A stretch of 16,007 nucleotides of DNA. Source: Betaproteobacteria bacterium (GTDB taxonomy: Bacteria; Pseudomonadota; Gammaproteobacteria; Burkholderiales; Burkholderiaceae_C). The DNA lies in the NCBI GenBank assembly GCA_025354965.1, contig JANXLW010000457.1, forward strand, positions 1 through 16,007. Direction: 5' to 3'. Each line of letters opens with the position of its first letter. Positions within the stretch are counted from its first letter, which is position 1. The notes under the pieces are model-generated. The model was given only the letters and a program-made list of their open reading frames with translations, made no database searches and was not told the origin of the DNA. A program made the translations under genes and the position numbers. Below, one piece after another: positions 6,127 to 14,485 of this stretch.

Positions 6127-7059
6127 ATGAATTTCAGACAACTTGACCTCAACATGCTGCGCGTTTTGTGCGCGGTTTATCGCTTCGGATCGGTCACCGA
6201 AGCCGGGCGCCATCTGGCCCTGTCGCAGCCCGCTACCAGCAATGCGCTGGCACGACTGCGCACCATTTTTGATGACGAATTATTTGTGCGCTCAGCGAGC
6301 GGTTTGCATCCTACGCGCAAGGCGCAACGCATCGCGCCGGCAGTAATCGAACAGCTGCACCTGCTGGAGAACACGGTCAGCAGCGCCGAAGAATTTGAGC
6401 CGGCCAACAGCCATGTGCATTGGCGACTGTCGTTGTCCGATCTCGGCGAGATGCTGTTTTTGCCACCGTTGGCGCAAGCATTGCGGACCCAGTCACCAGG
6501 CAGCCAGATCTCCAATGTGGCGGTGGCGGCGCTGGAGGTCAGCGCCGCGCTGGAGGCGCATGAAATCGACCTGGCGATTGGCATACTGGACAGCAGTCAT
6601 AGCTCAACCGCCAGCGAGTTGCTGTTTCAGGAAAATTTTGTTGCCATCACAGCCAGCCATTGGCGACCGGTTGGCTGGCGCGCCGGCAGCAGTTTGAAAG
6701 CCAGGCAACTCGCTAGCGCCTCGTTGGCGGTGGCGTCGCCCGCCGCCACCTTTCATGGAGGTGTCGATCTGATGCTGAGCAAACTCAAACTCAATGAGCG
6801 CATTGTGCTGCATGCGCGTCACTATGGGGCGCTGCCCGAGTTGGTGACACGCACCGACCTGCTGGCCATCGTGCCCTTGATGTTCGCCAACTCTCTGGCA
6901 CCGCGCTACGACGTTCGCATCTGGGAGTTGCCCAGGCAGGGATCGAGCTACGACGTGCACATGGTCTGGCACCGCAGCGCCGGCATGGATCTGGCCCATA
7001 GCTGGCTGCGTGGGGTAGTACGAAACCTGTTTCAAAGAACGCCAACCGGGGCCGCCTGA
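6127..7059 (+). CDS. LysR-type transcriptional regulator (NodD/NahR subgroup)
   Basis: A 310-residue LysR regulator of normal length. The N-terminal winged helix-turn-helix is clear: LRVLCAVYRFGSVTEAGRHL, then LSQPATSNALARLRTIFDDELFVR, then the GLHPTRKAQRIAP linker. The effector-binding half begins near residue 95 with LSLSDLGEMLFLPPLAQAL, typical of the NodD/NahR/DntR subgroup that often senses aromatic compounds. It faces away from the 2-oxoacid oxidoreductase operon and lies 87 bp before the acyl-CoA ligase gene on the same strand, so it could control both sides. The probable coinducer is an aromatic acid or its CoA ester, which is inference. There is no strong ribosome-binding site, as often seen for regulators made at low level. 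Confidence 0.93.
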   Translation: MNFRQLDLNMLRVLCAVYRFGSVTEAGRHLALSQPATSNALARLRTIFDDELFVRSASGLHPTRKAQRIAPAVIEQLHLLENTVSSAEEFEPANSHVHWRLSLSDLGEMLFLPPLAQALRTQSPGSQISNVAVAALEVSAALEAHEIDLAIGILDSSHSSTASELLFQENFVAITASHWRPVGWRAGSSLKARQLASASLAVASPAATFHGGVDLMLSKLKLNERIVLHARHYGALPELVTRTDLLAIVPLMFANSLAPRYDVRIWELPRQGSSYDVHMVWHRSAGMDLAHSWLRGVVRNLFQRTPTGAA

Positions 7060-7146
7060 AAAACTAACTTATAGTCGTCCTTCAAACGACCCTGCGAAGT
7101 ACCTCCTTATTGTCAGCTCTGTACCTCGCGTCAATGGAGTTCACCG

Positions 7147-9258
7147 ATGCACTATCCAGCAACGCGCAGCACCCCCTCGGTGGCTGCCAACGCAGTGGCA
7201 GTTGCCCTGTTCCAGCAGGCCGCCAGTGCCGGGCGTGCCAGGCTGAACCCGAGTGAACTCGACACGCTGCTCGGGGCACTTGGCAGTCCCATGGTGCCAG
7301 ACCTTGCCGCCCCGGCAACCTCCGATAGCTGCGAACTTTGCGTCAGCCTGCACAACAACCGTGAGTTCGGTATGGTGATCAGCGCCGGTGCCGGCGGGCT
7401 CGACGGCGAACTCGATAAGAGCATCTTTCGCAACGGCAGAGCCTCGGTGCAGGGGCTGGCTGAGTTAAGCAGCGGGCAAGATTTCCTGCGGCGTTTCAAA
7501 CGAACCATGGTGTATCAGAAGTTGCTGGCGCGCGCGCGCCAGGCGCAACAACCGGTGCCAGACCAGCAGCTTGTCCTGTTTTACGATCGACTGCTGACCT
7601 TGACCTCGCAAGCTGAAGGCGCTGACAGGACAGCCCCCGTCATGCTGCAGGCACTGGACCTCACGCTGCTGCTGAGTCAGGGACAAATTTTCGCCACCCA
7701 CGCAGAGTGCACGTTCGGCGCACCGCCACTCGAACGGCTGGCACGCCCGATAGCCAAGATCGACAAACTGCTGCACCCGGCGTCCATCGGCGTGATCGGG
7801 GTTTCAGCCAACAGCATGAATTTCGGCCGCATCATCCTGCGCAATCTGGTCGGCAGCGGCTATCCCAAAACGCAGCTGACGGTGATTCGCCCTGACGACG
7901 CGGAAGTGGACGGCATTGCCTGTGTCACCAACCTGAAAGCGCTGACGCACAAGCTCGACCTGCTGATTGTCGCGGTCGGCGCCGATGCCGTGCCCGGCCT
8001 GGTCGACGAGATCATCGACAGCGGCGCTGTGGAATCGGTGATGCTGATCCCCGGCGGTCTGGGCGAAACCGCCAACAGCCGCCAGCCGGCCGCGCTGATG
8101 ATGGCGCGCATCAACGCGGCGCATGGCCAGCCCGGTGGTGGCCCGATCTTCCTGGGCGCCAACTGTCTGGGCGTGGTTTCGCACCCCGGCACCTACGATT
8201 CCTGGTTCATTCCGCTGGAACGCTTGCCCAAACCACAGAAGAAGCCGCAGCGCAATTCGGTTATGTTGAGCCAGAGCGGCGCCTTCATGATCACGCGCCT
8301 GAGCCAGAACCCCTGGCTCGATCCGCTCTACATGCTGGCACTGGGCAACCAGACCGACCTCACGCATGGGGACTTGCTGAGCTATTTCGCCTTGCTCCCG
8401 CAAATCGAAACCATCGGAATTTACATCGAAGGCTTCAAGGATCTGGACGGACTGCACTTTGCTCGCGCCGTGCGCGCCGCAGTGCTGAGCGGTAAACAGG
8501 TGGTGGTCTACAAGGCCGGCAAGACCCTGCCCGGCAGCGCCAGCGTGATGGGGCACACGGCCTCGATCGCCGGTGACCCGGCCCTGTTTGAGGCCGCCAT
8601 GCGCCAGGCTGGCGCCATCGTGGCCGAAGACGTGAACAGCTTCGACGACCTCTTTTACATGGCCGGCGCGCTGCACCACAAGAAGATCGGAGGCAACCGT
8701 CTCGGCGCCATCAGCGGCGCTGGCTTTGAGGCTGTCAGCATGGCCGATGCGATTCATACCGATAGCTTTTCACTGCAAATGGGCCAGTTGCAAGAAGACA
8801 GCGTCAAGCGCGTCGAGGCCGTTTTGCTGGCCAAGAAACTGGCGTCGCTGGTGGAAGTGCGCAACCCGATCGACATCAACCCCGGAGCTGATGACGAGGC
8901 GCATCTGCAAATCGTTGACGCCTTTGCGCAAGACCCCCAGATTGACGCCGTGGTGGTCGGCCTCGACCCGACCGCGCCTTCGGTACGCTCGCTGGAACGA
9001 AGCACGCTGCGCCCCGGCTACGACCTCAGCGATCCCAACAGCACGCTGCACCTGATGCCGCCACTGGTAGCACAGCACGACAAGCCGATCATCGGCATCG
9101 TCGATGGTGGTCACCTGTATGACGCCTTGTGCGCCGGTCTGATGGACCAGGGCGTCTGCGTCTTTCGCAATTGCGCGCGCGGCACGCGGGCGCTGGCGCA
9201 CTATGTGGAGGCACGGCTGGCCGCCGAGGTGATCCACGCGCAAGCTTCTGAGTTATGA
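7147..9258 (+). CDS. Acyl-CoA synthetase of the NDP-forming (ACD/succinyl-CoA ligase) superfamily, shortened ATP-grasp
   Basis: A 703-residue protein with the ATP-grasp (beta-like) region first and the CoA-binding and ligase (alpha-like) regions after. Residues about 205-330 are the CoA-binding Rossmann domain (HPASIGVIGVS; FLGANCLGVVS). Residues about 360-500 are the succinyl-CoA-ligase-like domain with the phosphohistidine loop G469-H470-T-A-S-I-A-G. The N-terminal part is odd. Only about 10-15 residues separate the ALGSPMVP motif (normally GIPV-P) from the EFGMV motif, where I expect roughly 90, including the nucleotide-binding lysine. The metal-binding EVNP-type segment reads LDLTLLLS near residue 178. 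The enzyme may therefore need another ATP-grasp subunit, or do CoA transfer rather than ATP-driven ligation. A GGAG lies 8 nt upstream of ATG 7147. An aryl-acid substrate is suggested only by neighbours. Confidence 0.85.
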   Translation: MHYPATRSTPSVAANAVAVALFQQAASAGRARLNPSELDTLLGALGSPMVPDLAAPATSDSCELCVSLHNNREFGMVISAGAGGLDGELDKSIFRNGRASVQGLAELSSGQDFLRRFKRTMVYQKLLARARQAQQPVPDQQLVLFYDRLLTLTSQAEGADRTAPVMLQALDLTLLLSQGQIFATHAECTFGAPPLERLARPIAKIDKLLHPASIGVIGVSANSMNFGRIILRNLVGSGYPKTQLTVIRPDDAEVDGIACVTNLKALTHKLDLLIVAVGADAVPGLVDEIIDSGAVESVMLIPGGLGETANSRQPAALMMARINAAHGQPGGGPIFLGANCLGVVSHPGTYDSWFIPLERLPKPQKKPQRNSVMLSQSGAFMITRLSQNPWLDPLYMLALGNQTDLTHGDLLSYFALLPQIETIGIYIEGFKDLDGLHFARAVRAAVLSGKQVVVYKAGKTLPGSASVMGHTASIAGDPALFEAAMRQAGAIVAEDVNSFDDLFYMAGALHHKKIGGNRLGAISGAGFEAVSMADAIHTDSFSLQMGQLQEDSVKRVEAVLLAKKLASLVEVRNPIDINPGADDEAHLQIVDAFAQDPQIDAVVVGLDPTAPSVRSLERSTLRPGYDLSDPNSTLHLMPPLVAQHDKPIIGIVDGGHLYDALCAGLMDQGVCVFRNCARGTRALAHYVEARLAAEVIHAQASEL

Positions 9259-9282
9259 CAACCCACAACACCGAGGAGAATC

Positions 9283-9684
9283 ATGAGTGATACATTGAAA
9301 GTCGGCCTGAGCGCTACACGCCGCGTTGACATCAACCGTGAACGAACCATCAGTTTCATGGGGGAAGACTGCCGCGTCTACTCCACACCCAACCTGCTCT
9401 ACGATGTGGAGATGGCCTGCCGTGATCTGCTGCTGGCGCACATCGACGCTGGCAAAGATTCAGTCGGTACCCGCGTTGAGCTTGACCACGTCGGCGCCAC
9501 GCTGCTGGGCATGTGGGTCGAGATCACGGTCAATATCGCGGAAGTCAACGGCAACGCCGTCACGTTCGACTTCGACGTTCGTGATGCGATTGAAGAGGTG
9601 GCGCGAGGCAAACACAGCCGTTTTGTTGTCGGCCTTGAAAGAACCGCGCAGCGCCTGAAGGCCAAACAAGCCAAGGCTGCCTGA
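9283..9684 (+). CDS. FlK-like hotdog-fold acyl-CoA thioesterase
   Basis: A 133-residue single hotdog domain of the fluoroacetyl-CoA thioesterase (FlK) type. The catalytic triad of FlK (Thr, Glu, His) maps onto T35 (in YSTP), E43 (in DVEMACRDLL) and H69 (in VELDHVGAT). R113 in HSRFVV and the strand VGTRVELDHVGATLLGMWVEI also match. It follows the acyl-CoA ligase by 24 nt with a GAGGAG ribosome-binding site, so the two are probably co-transcribed. The likely job is hydrolysis of toxic, stalled or wrong CoA thioesters made in the pathway, releasing CoA. The exact substrate cannot be read from sequence. Fluoroacetate specificity is not implied. It converges with the ABC transporter operon. Confidence 0.85.
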   Translation: MSDTLKVGLSATRRVDINRERTISFMGEDCRVYSTPNLLYDVEMACRDLLLAHIDAGKDSVGTRVELDHVGATLLGMWVEITVNIAEVNGNAVTFDFDVRDAIEEVARGKHSRFVVGLERTAQRLKAKQAKAA

Positions 9685-9728
9685 TGCGGTTTGCGCTGTT
9701 CGCACACAGACCCTGCTTGAAGGATCTG

Positions 9729-9759
9729 GCTGATGGGGCCCTCAGCGCAGCGGCATCAG
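9729..9759. terminator. Possible bidirectional hairpin between convergent operons
   Basis: Between the thioesterase stop and the LivF stop, GCTGA (9729-9733) can pair with TCAGC (9742-9746), and CTGATG (9730-9735) can alternatively pair with CATCAG (9754-9759). Neither has a T-run, so this is weak evidence for a terminator. The position between converging genes is what makes it plausible. Confidence 0.25.
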
Positions 9760-10499
9760 GCAGGAGCGGTCTTGCGGCCGCCAATGCCCAGGTAAGTCTC
9801 AATGATGCGCGGGTCACTGGCCAACTCGCTTGAGTTTCCGGTCAGGGCGATACTGCCCATTTCCAGCACATAGGCCCGATCCGCCACCGCCAGGGCGGCG
9901 CGGGCATTTTGCTCCACCAGCAAGATGGAGACGCCACGCTGACGCAGACCGACCACCACCTGCAACACCTCGCGCACGATGTTCGGCGCCAGCCCCAAGG
10001 ACGGTTCGTCGAGCATCAGCAACTTGGGCTTGGCCATCAAAGCGCGACCAATGGCCAGCATCTGCCGTTCACCGCCGGACAGAGTCGAAGCCCTTTGGGT
10101 ACGCCGTTCCTGCAAGCGGGGAAAGATGGCATACACTTCTTCGCGACCAGCGGCCTGGTCACGCAAGCCGCGCCGCCAACGGGAAAAACCACCCAGCAGC
10201 AGGTTGTCTTCGACCGACATCTCGCCAAACAATTCGCGCCGCTCGGGCACCAGACCGGCGCCACCTAACACCAATGCATGGACCGTCGGACGGCGTATCA
10301 GACTTCCATCAAGCCAGATTTCACCGCCGCTTGGAAGCAGTCCCATGGCCGCCGATAGCAGCGTTGATTTGCCAGCTCCATTGGGTCCGATGACGGTCAC
10401 AATTTCACCCGGGTAGACGACCAGATTGACCTGGTGCACGGCCTCCACCACACCATAACAAACGCTTAAGTGTTTGAGTTCCAGGACCGGTTGCTGCAT
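9756..10499 (-). CDS. livF: Branched-chain-type ABC transporter ATPase LivF
   Basis: A 247-residue ATPase of the LivF type. Walker A GPNGAGKST is at residues 38-46, the ABC signature LSGGERQML and Walker B LLMLDEPSLGL follow, and the C-terminal half carries LLVEQNARAALAVADRAYVLEMG, distinctive for LivF. It pairs with the LivG domain of the neighbouring fusion protein to power uptake. ATG 10499 lies 4 nt after the upstream stop; ATG 10514 in the same frame would overlap it and adds only five residues (MRVDG), so either is possible. It is the last gene of the importer operon. Confidence 0.93.
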   Translation of the reverse strand: MQQPVLELKHLSVCYGVVEAVHQVNLVVYPGEIVTVIGPNGAGKSTLLSAAMGLLPSGGEIWLDGSLIRRPTVHALVLGGAGLVPERRELFGEMSVEDNLLLGGFSRWRRGLRDQAAGREEVYAIFPRLQERRTQRASTLSGGERQMLAIGRALMAKPKLLMLDEPSLGLAPNIVREVLQVVVGLRQRGVSILLVEQNARAALAVADRAYVLEMGSIALTGNSSELASDPRIIETYLGIGGRKTAPA

Positions 10500-10503
10500 G
10501 CCA

Positions 10504-12315
10504 TCAACTCTCATCTGCACCACCCAAATAAGCCGCCAGTACTTTGGGATTGACCTGTACTTCAGCCGGCGCGCCATGCGCTATCACCTGGCCAAACTCC
10601 AGCACCGTGATGCGGTCGGCTATGTTCATAACGAACTCCATATCGTGTTCCACCACCAGAATGGCCATGCCCTCATCGCGCAGTTGCGTCAGCAGCCGGG
10701 CGAGCGCCTGTTTCTCCATGTGCGGCAAGCCCGCGACGGGTTCGTCCAGCAACAGCACGCTGGGTTGTCCGGTCAGCGCGCGGGCTATCTCGACAATCCG
10801 TTGTTGCCCCAATGCCAATGATGCTGCCGTCTCGCGCATTTGCGGACCCAAGCCGCAGCGCTCGATCTGGCGCCGCGCCTCACTCATCAAAGCGGCTTCC
10901 TCAACGCGGTCAAGACACAGCATGGAGGCGATCCAGCCGCTGTGACCGCGCAGATGCGCACCGAGGGCGACATTGTCAAGAACACTGCGTGGTCCGAGCA
11001 GCCGCACATGTTGAAAGGTGCGACTCAAGCCACCGGCGGCAAAGGCGCGCGAAGACTGGCCGCGCATATCCCGCCCGAGCAGGCTGACCAAGCCAGTACT
11101 GGGGTCATCGACGCCCGATATCAGGTTGAAGAAAGTGCTCTTGCCGGCGCCATTGGGACCAATCAGGGCGTGAATTTCACCAGCCCGAACATGCAGATCT
11201 ATCTTGTTGTTGGCCAGCAAGCCACCAAAGCGCTTGCTTACCTCCCTGGCGACAAGAACCACGGTGCCTGTTTCGGGAAGCTTGCGTTCAACCAGTCCCC
11301 GTACCACCGCAGTGCTGGTCAATTGTTTCGGCCGCAGATAGCGATTGACCAGGCGTGCCAGGCTGGGCCACAAACCCTCCGGGAAGCGCTGCAAAACCAG
11401 CAACATCAGAAGCCCGAAGACGATCACCTCAAAGTTGCCGCTGCTGCCCAGCAGACTCGGCAAAATGTCCTGCAAGTATTGCTTCATCAGCGTAATCAAG
11501 GCCGCTCCCAGCACCGCCCCCCAAAGGTGGCCGGCGCCACCCACGACCACCATGAACAGGTATTCAATGCCAATGTTCAGATTGAAGGGTGTGGGGTTGA
11601 CGAAGCGCTGCAAGTGCGCGTACATCCAGCCAGACAGACTGGCCAGCAGAGCGGCCAGCACAAACACCTTGATGCGATAACGGGCAGTGTTCACCCCCAT
11701 GCTCTCGGCCATGACACGCCCCGTCTTGAGAGAGCGAATGGCCCGGCCTTCGCGCGAATCCAGCAGGTTGTGCAACGCCCACAAGGTCAGCAACAATACG
11801 GTCCAGGTCAAGAGTCCGAGTTGGCGTACCGAATGCAAGGCAAAGGTCCCCACCCATAGGACAGGCACGCCCGCCAGACCCGTGTGGCCGCCCAGGAATT
11901 CAAGATTGCCAAACAGGAAGTACAGACTCAAACCCCAGGCAATGGTGCCCAGCGGCAGATAATGGCCCGACAGTCGCAGCGTCACCGAGCCCAGAAGCCA
12001 GGCGACGGTGGCGCTTGAAACCAGTCCCAGCACAAGTCCGATCCAGGGCAGTCCAACCGAGTCAGGTGCCAGTCCGACCAGCGAAGCAGCGGCCGGTGCA
12101 GTGCAAAACCAGGACGTTGCATAAGCACCCAGGCCGACAAAAGCGGCCTGACCAAACGAGGTCATTCCGCCCACGCCGGTGAGCATCACCAGGCCCACTG
12201 CGACCAGTGCATACAGACCGATGTAGTTCAGCATCGTTATGGTGAACTCGGGCAGGAAGCCCCAGACACCCAACAACAGGGTCAGAGCTGACAGCATGAG
12301 TTGACGCTGCGTCAT
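10504..12315 (-). CDS. LivM-LivG fusion: ABC importer permease and ATPase in one chain
   Basis: 603 residues that join two normally separate subunits. Residues 1 to about 325 are a LivM permease with many hydrophobic segments and the family motif GMTSFGQAAFVGLGAYA near residue 50. Residues about 350-603 are a LivG ATPase with Walker A GPNGAGKST at 386-394, the signature LALGQQRIVEIARAL, Walker B LLLDEPVAGLPH and the LivG-typical VVEHDMEFVM. The linker at about 325-350 is charged, so the ATPase should hang on the cytoplasmic side. The start overlaps the LivH stop by ATGA. Such fusions occur in Burkholderiales transporters for aromatic or amide substrates; the substrate here is not evident from the permease. 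Confidence 0.93.
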   Translation of the reverse strand: MTQRQLMLSALTLLLGVWGFLPEFTITMLNYIGLYALVAVGLVMLTGVGGMTSFGQAAFVGLGAYATSWFCTAPAAASLVGLAPDSVGLPWIGLVLGLVSSATVAWLLGSVTLRLSGHYLPLGTIAWGLSLYFLFGNLEFLGGHTGLAGVPVLWVGTFALHSVRQLGLLTWTVLLLTLWALHNLLDSREGRAIRSLKTGRVMAESMGVNTARYRIKVFVLAALLASLSGWMYAHLQRFVNPTPFNLNIGIEYLFMVVVGGAGHLWGAVLGAALITLMKQYLQDILPSLLGSSGNFEVIVFGLLMLLVLQRFPEGLWPSLARLVNRYLRPKQLTSTAVVRGLVERKLPETGTVVLVAREVSKRFGGLLANNKIDLHVRAGEIHALIGPNGAGKSTFFNLISGVDDPSTGLVSLLGRDMRGQSSRAFAAGGLSRTFQHVRLLGPRSVLDNVALGAHLRGHSGWIASMLCLDRVEEAALMSEARRQIERCGLGPQMRETAASLALGQQRIVEIARALTGQPSVLLLDEPVAGLPHMEKQALARLLTQLRDEGMAILVVEHDMEFVMNIADRITVLEFGQVIAHGAPAEVQVNPKVLAAYLGGADES

Positions 12316-13340
12316 TCTTCGTCCTCAACATGGCGACTGTTGAGCGATCGCCACCACAAGACGGGAATGATCAAGGTGAAGACGATGACTTCCTTGAACG
12401 CGCTAGCCCAAAACGAAGAGAACGACTCCAGCAAACCCACCAGCAGCGCGCCGACCAGTGCCAACGGGTAGCTGGCCAGGCCACCAATGATGGCGGCGAC
12501 AAAACCTTTCAGACCGATCAGGAAACCGGTGTCGTAGTAAACAGTCGTCAAGGGCGCGATCAGCAGGCCCGATACACCACCGATGAACGCGGCCAGCGCA
12601 AAGCTCAGGTCACCCGAGAGTTCTGTCGGAATACCCATGAGCCGAGCGCCAACCCGGTTCATGGCGGTTGCACGCAAGGCCTTGCCGACAATGGTGCGCT
12701 CGAAAAACAGGAACATCAGGATCACCAGCAGACTGGCCACTCCCATCACCACCAGTGACTGTCCGCTGATCGCAATACCAGCCAGATCCAGACGCAGCTC
12801 TGAAAACGCTGGAGTACGCGAGCCCTCGGCACCGAAAAACAGAAGCCCCAAACCAACCAGCACACCGTGCAGGGCGACTGACACAATCAATAGGGTCAAT
12901 ACCGTTGCATGCGCCAGCGGTCGGTACGCCAGGCGGTACAGAAGGGGACCCAAAGGCGTGATGATCAGCATAGTGATGGCCGCTTGTCCCAGCATGGAAG
13001 CCGGGGCCAGAACCAGGACCAGGAATGCCGCCAGGCCAGGTACCAGGACCGCCCAGACAGCGGTCGAAGTCCAGTCGACCGCCACACCGCGCTGCTGCCG
13101 TACCGCTTCCACCAGCAAGGTAAGCGCCGCCAATGCCAGCAGCAGCCACAGGGTGCCCGGTGCACGACCGGCCTGCAACAGCGCCATCGTCAGCGCGCCA
13201 AACGCAACAAACTCACCCTGCGGGATAAAGATCACCCGGGTAACTGAAAACAACAGCACCAAGGCCAGCGCCATCAAGGCATAAACCGCCCCGTTGACGA
13301 GGCCGTCCTGCGCCAGCAACAAGGCGATCTGGCCGTCCAT
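12312..13340 (-). CDS. livH: Branched-chain-type ABC transporter permease LivH
   Basis: A 342-residue inner-membrane permease. The LivH opening (GLVNGAVYALMALALVLLFSVTRVIFIPQGEFVAFGAL, about residues 13-50) and the late motif GRAPGTLW-following helices, ATAMNRVGARLMGI and FALAAFIGGVSGLLIAP are all family features. It is longer than the roughly 300 residues usual for LivH. The extra length lies around residues 58-120, where additional hydrophobic segments appear (LWLLLALAALTLL; VLVPGLAAFLVLVLAP). The start codon overlaps the LivK stop by one base (TGATG), and the gene's own stop overlaps the LivM-LivG start, indicating coupled translation. Confidence 0.92.
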   Translation of the reverse strand: MDGQIALLLAQDGLVNGAVYALMALALVLLFSVTRVIFIPQGEFVAFGALTMALLQAGRAPGTLWLLLALAALTLLVEAVRQQRGVAVDWTSTAVWAVLVPGLAAFLVLVLAPASMLGQAAITMLIITPLGPLLYRLAYRPLAHATVLTLLIVSVALHGVLVGLGLLFFGAEGSRTPAFSELRLDLAGIAISGQSLVVMGVASLLVILMFLFFERTIVGKALRATAMNRVGARLMGIPTELSGDLSFALAAFIGGVSGLLIAPLTTVYYDTGFLIGLKGFVAAIIGGLASYPLALVGALLVGLLESFSSFWASAFKEVIVFTLIIPVLWWRSLNSRHVEDEE

Positions 13341-14485
13341 CAGGGCTGGTACTTCCAGCCACCATTCTCAATCTTGACCATCACGCGGGCGCGCTGGTCC
13401 AACCCCAGATGGTCAGTCGCCGACATATTGAAGACACCGTGCGCGCCGGCCACCTCTTTCACGCTTTCCAGCGCGTCGCGCAGGGCAATACGGAACTCAA
13501 GCGAGCCTGGCTTGGCCTTTTTCAGCGCCACACCAACCGCCGCTTCCATCAGCTTGCCGGCATCCCAAGCGTGTCCGCCGAAGGTCGACACCGAACCAGC
13601 TCCGTAGGCTTTTTCGTATTTTGCGACGTACTCCTGAGCCGATTTCTTCAGTGGATGACTGGCCGGAAGTTGCGCCGCCACCAGCACCGGGCCGGAGGGT
13701 AGATAGGTTCCGTCGACGTCCTTGCCACCGACACGCAGAAAATCGTTGTTGGCAACACCGTGCGTCTGGTAGAACTGGCCGCCATAGCCACGTTCCTTGA
13801 GCGCGCGCTGCGGCAGCACGGCCGGTGTACCGGAACCCGCGATCAGCACCGCGTCGGGTTTGGCGGCAATGATTTTCAGTACTTGACCAGTCACCGAAGT
13901 GTCAGTGCGGTTGAAGCGCTCGTTGGCGACGATTTGAATGTTTTTGATGGCGGCAATCTTGCTGAATTCCTGATACCAACCTTCGCCATAGGCATCGGAA
14001 AATCCAATAAATCCGACGCTCTTGATGCCGCTATTGGCCATGTGAGCAGCGATTGCCAACGACATCATGATGTCGTTCTGCGGTGTTTTGAAAACCCAAC
14101 GCTTCTTGGCATCCTGCGGCTCGACAATGCGGGCCGAAGCGGCCATCGAAATCATCGGCGTCTGCGCCTCGGCGATCACGTCGATCATGGCCAGCGAGGC
14201 CGGTGTGATGGTTGAACCCAGGATCACATCGACCTTGTATTCACTGATCAGCTTACGGGTATTGGTGACCGCAGCAGTGGTGTCGGAAGCGTCATCGAGC
14301 ACGATGTAATTGATTTTTTGCCCGCCAATGCTGGCGGGCATCAGGGCGATGGTGTTCTTTTCGGGAATACCCAGGGAAGCGGCGGGACCGGTGGCCGATA
14401 CCGTGACGCCGACATTGATGTCAGCATGAACCAGCGTGGTAACCAGCAGCGCGGCAAGCAGGGGCAGGAATTTATTGAAGGTCAT
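13340..14485 (-). CDS. livK: Periplasmic substrate-binding protein of the branched-chain-type ABC importer (LivK-like)
   Basis: 381 residues from ATG 14485, which has GGAGAG just upstream. The N-terminus MTFNKFLPLLAALLVTTLVHA is a classic Sec signal peptide with likely cleavage after HA, before DINVGVTVSATGPAASLG. The rest is a type-1 periplasmic binding protein with the two-lobe pattern (VDVILGSTITPASLAMIDVIAEAQTP; KSVGFIGFSDAYGEGW). The C-terminal TDHLGLDQRARVMVKIENGGW is a form I associate with aromatic-compound binders rather than Leu/Ile/Val binders, but that is recall. In-frame ATG 14515 would add ten residues (MQNFINWRET) that spoil the signal peptide. First gene of the importer operon, divergent from the TRAP genes. 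Confidence 0.92.
   Translation of the reverse strand: MTFNKFLPLLAALLVTTLVHADINVGVTVSATGPAASLGIPEKNTIALMPASIGGQKINYIVLDDASDTTAAVTNTRKLISEYKVDVILGSTITPASLAMIDVIAEAQTPMISMAASARIVEPQDAKKRWVFKTPQNDIMMSLAIAAHMANSGIKSVGFIGFSDAYGEGWYQEFSKIAAIKNIQIVANERFNRTDTSVTGQVLKIIAAKPDAVLIAGSGTPAVLPQRALKERGYGGQFYQTHGVANNDFLRVGGKDVDGTYLPSGPVLVAAQLPASHPLKKSAQEYVAKYEKAYGAGSVSTFGGHAWDAGKLMEAAVGVALKKAKPGSLEFRIALRDALESVKEVAGAHGVFNMSATDHLGLDQRARVMVKIENGGWKYQP

Noticed and set aside
7804..8757. 317-codon minus-strand open frame inside the acyl-CoA ligase gene
   Set aside because: Shadow of a well-supported CoA-ligase frame; no domain and no ribosome-binding site.
10840..11859. 339-codon plus-strand open frame opposite the LivM-LivG fusion
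   Set aside because: The opposite frame has intact Walker motifs and membrane helices; this one is compositionally a shadow.
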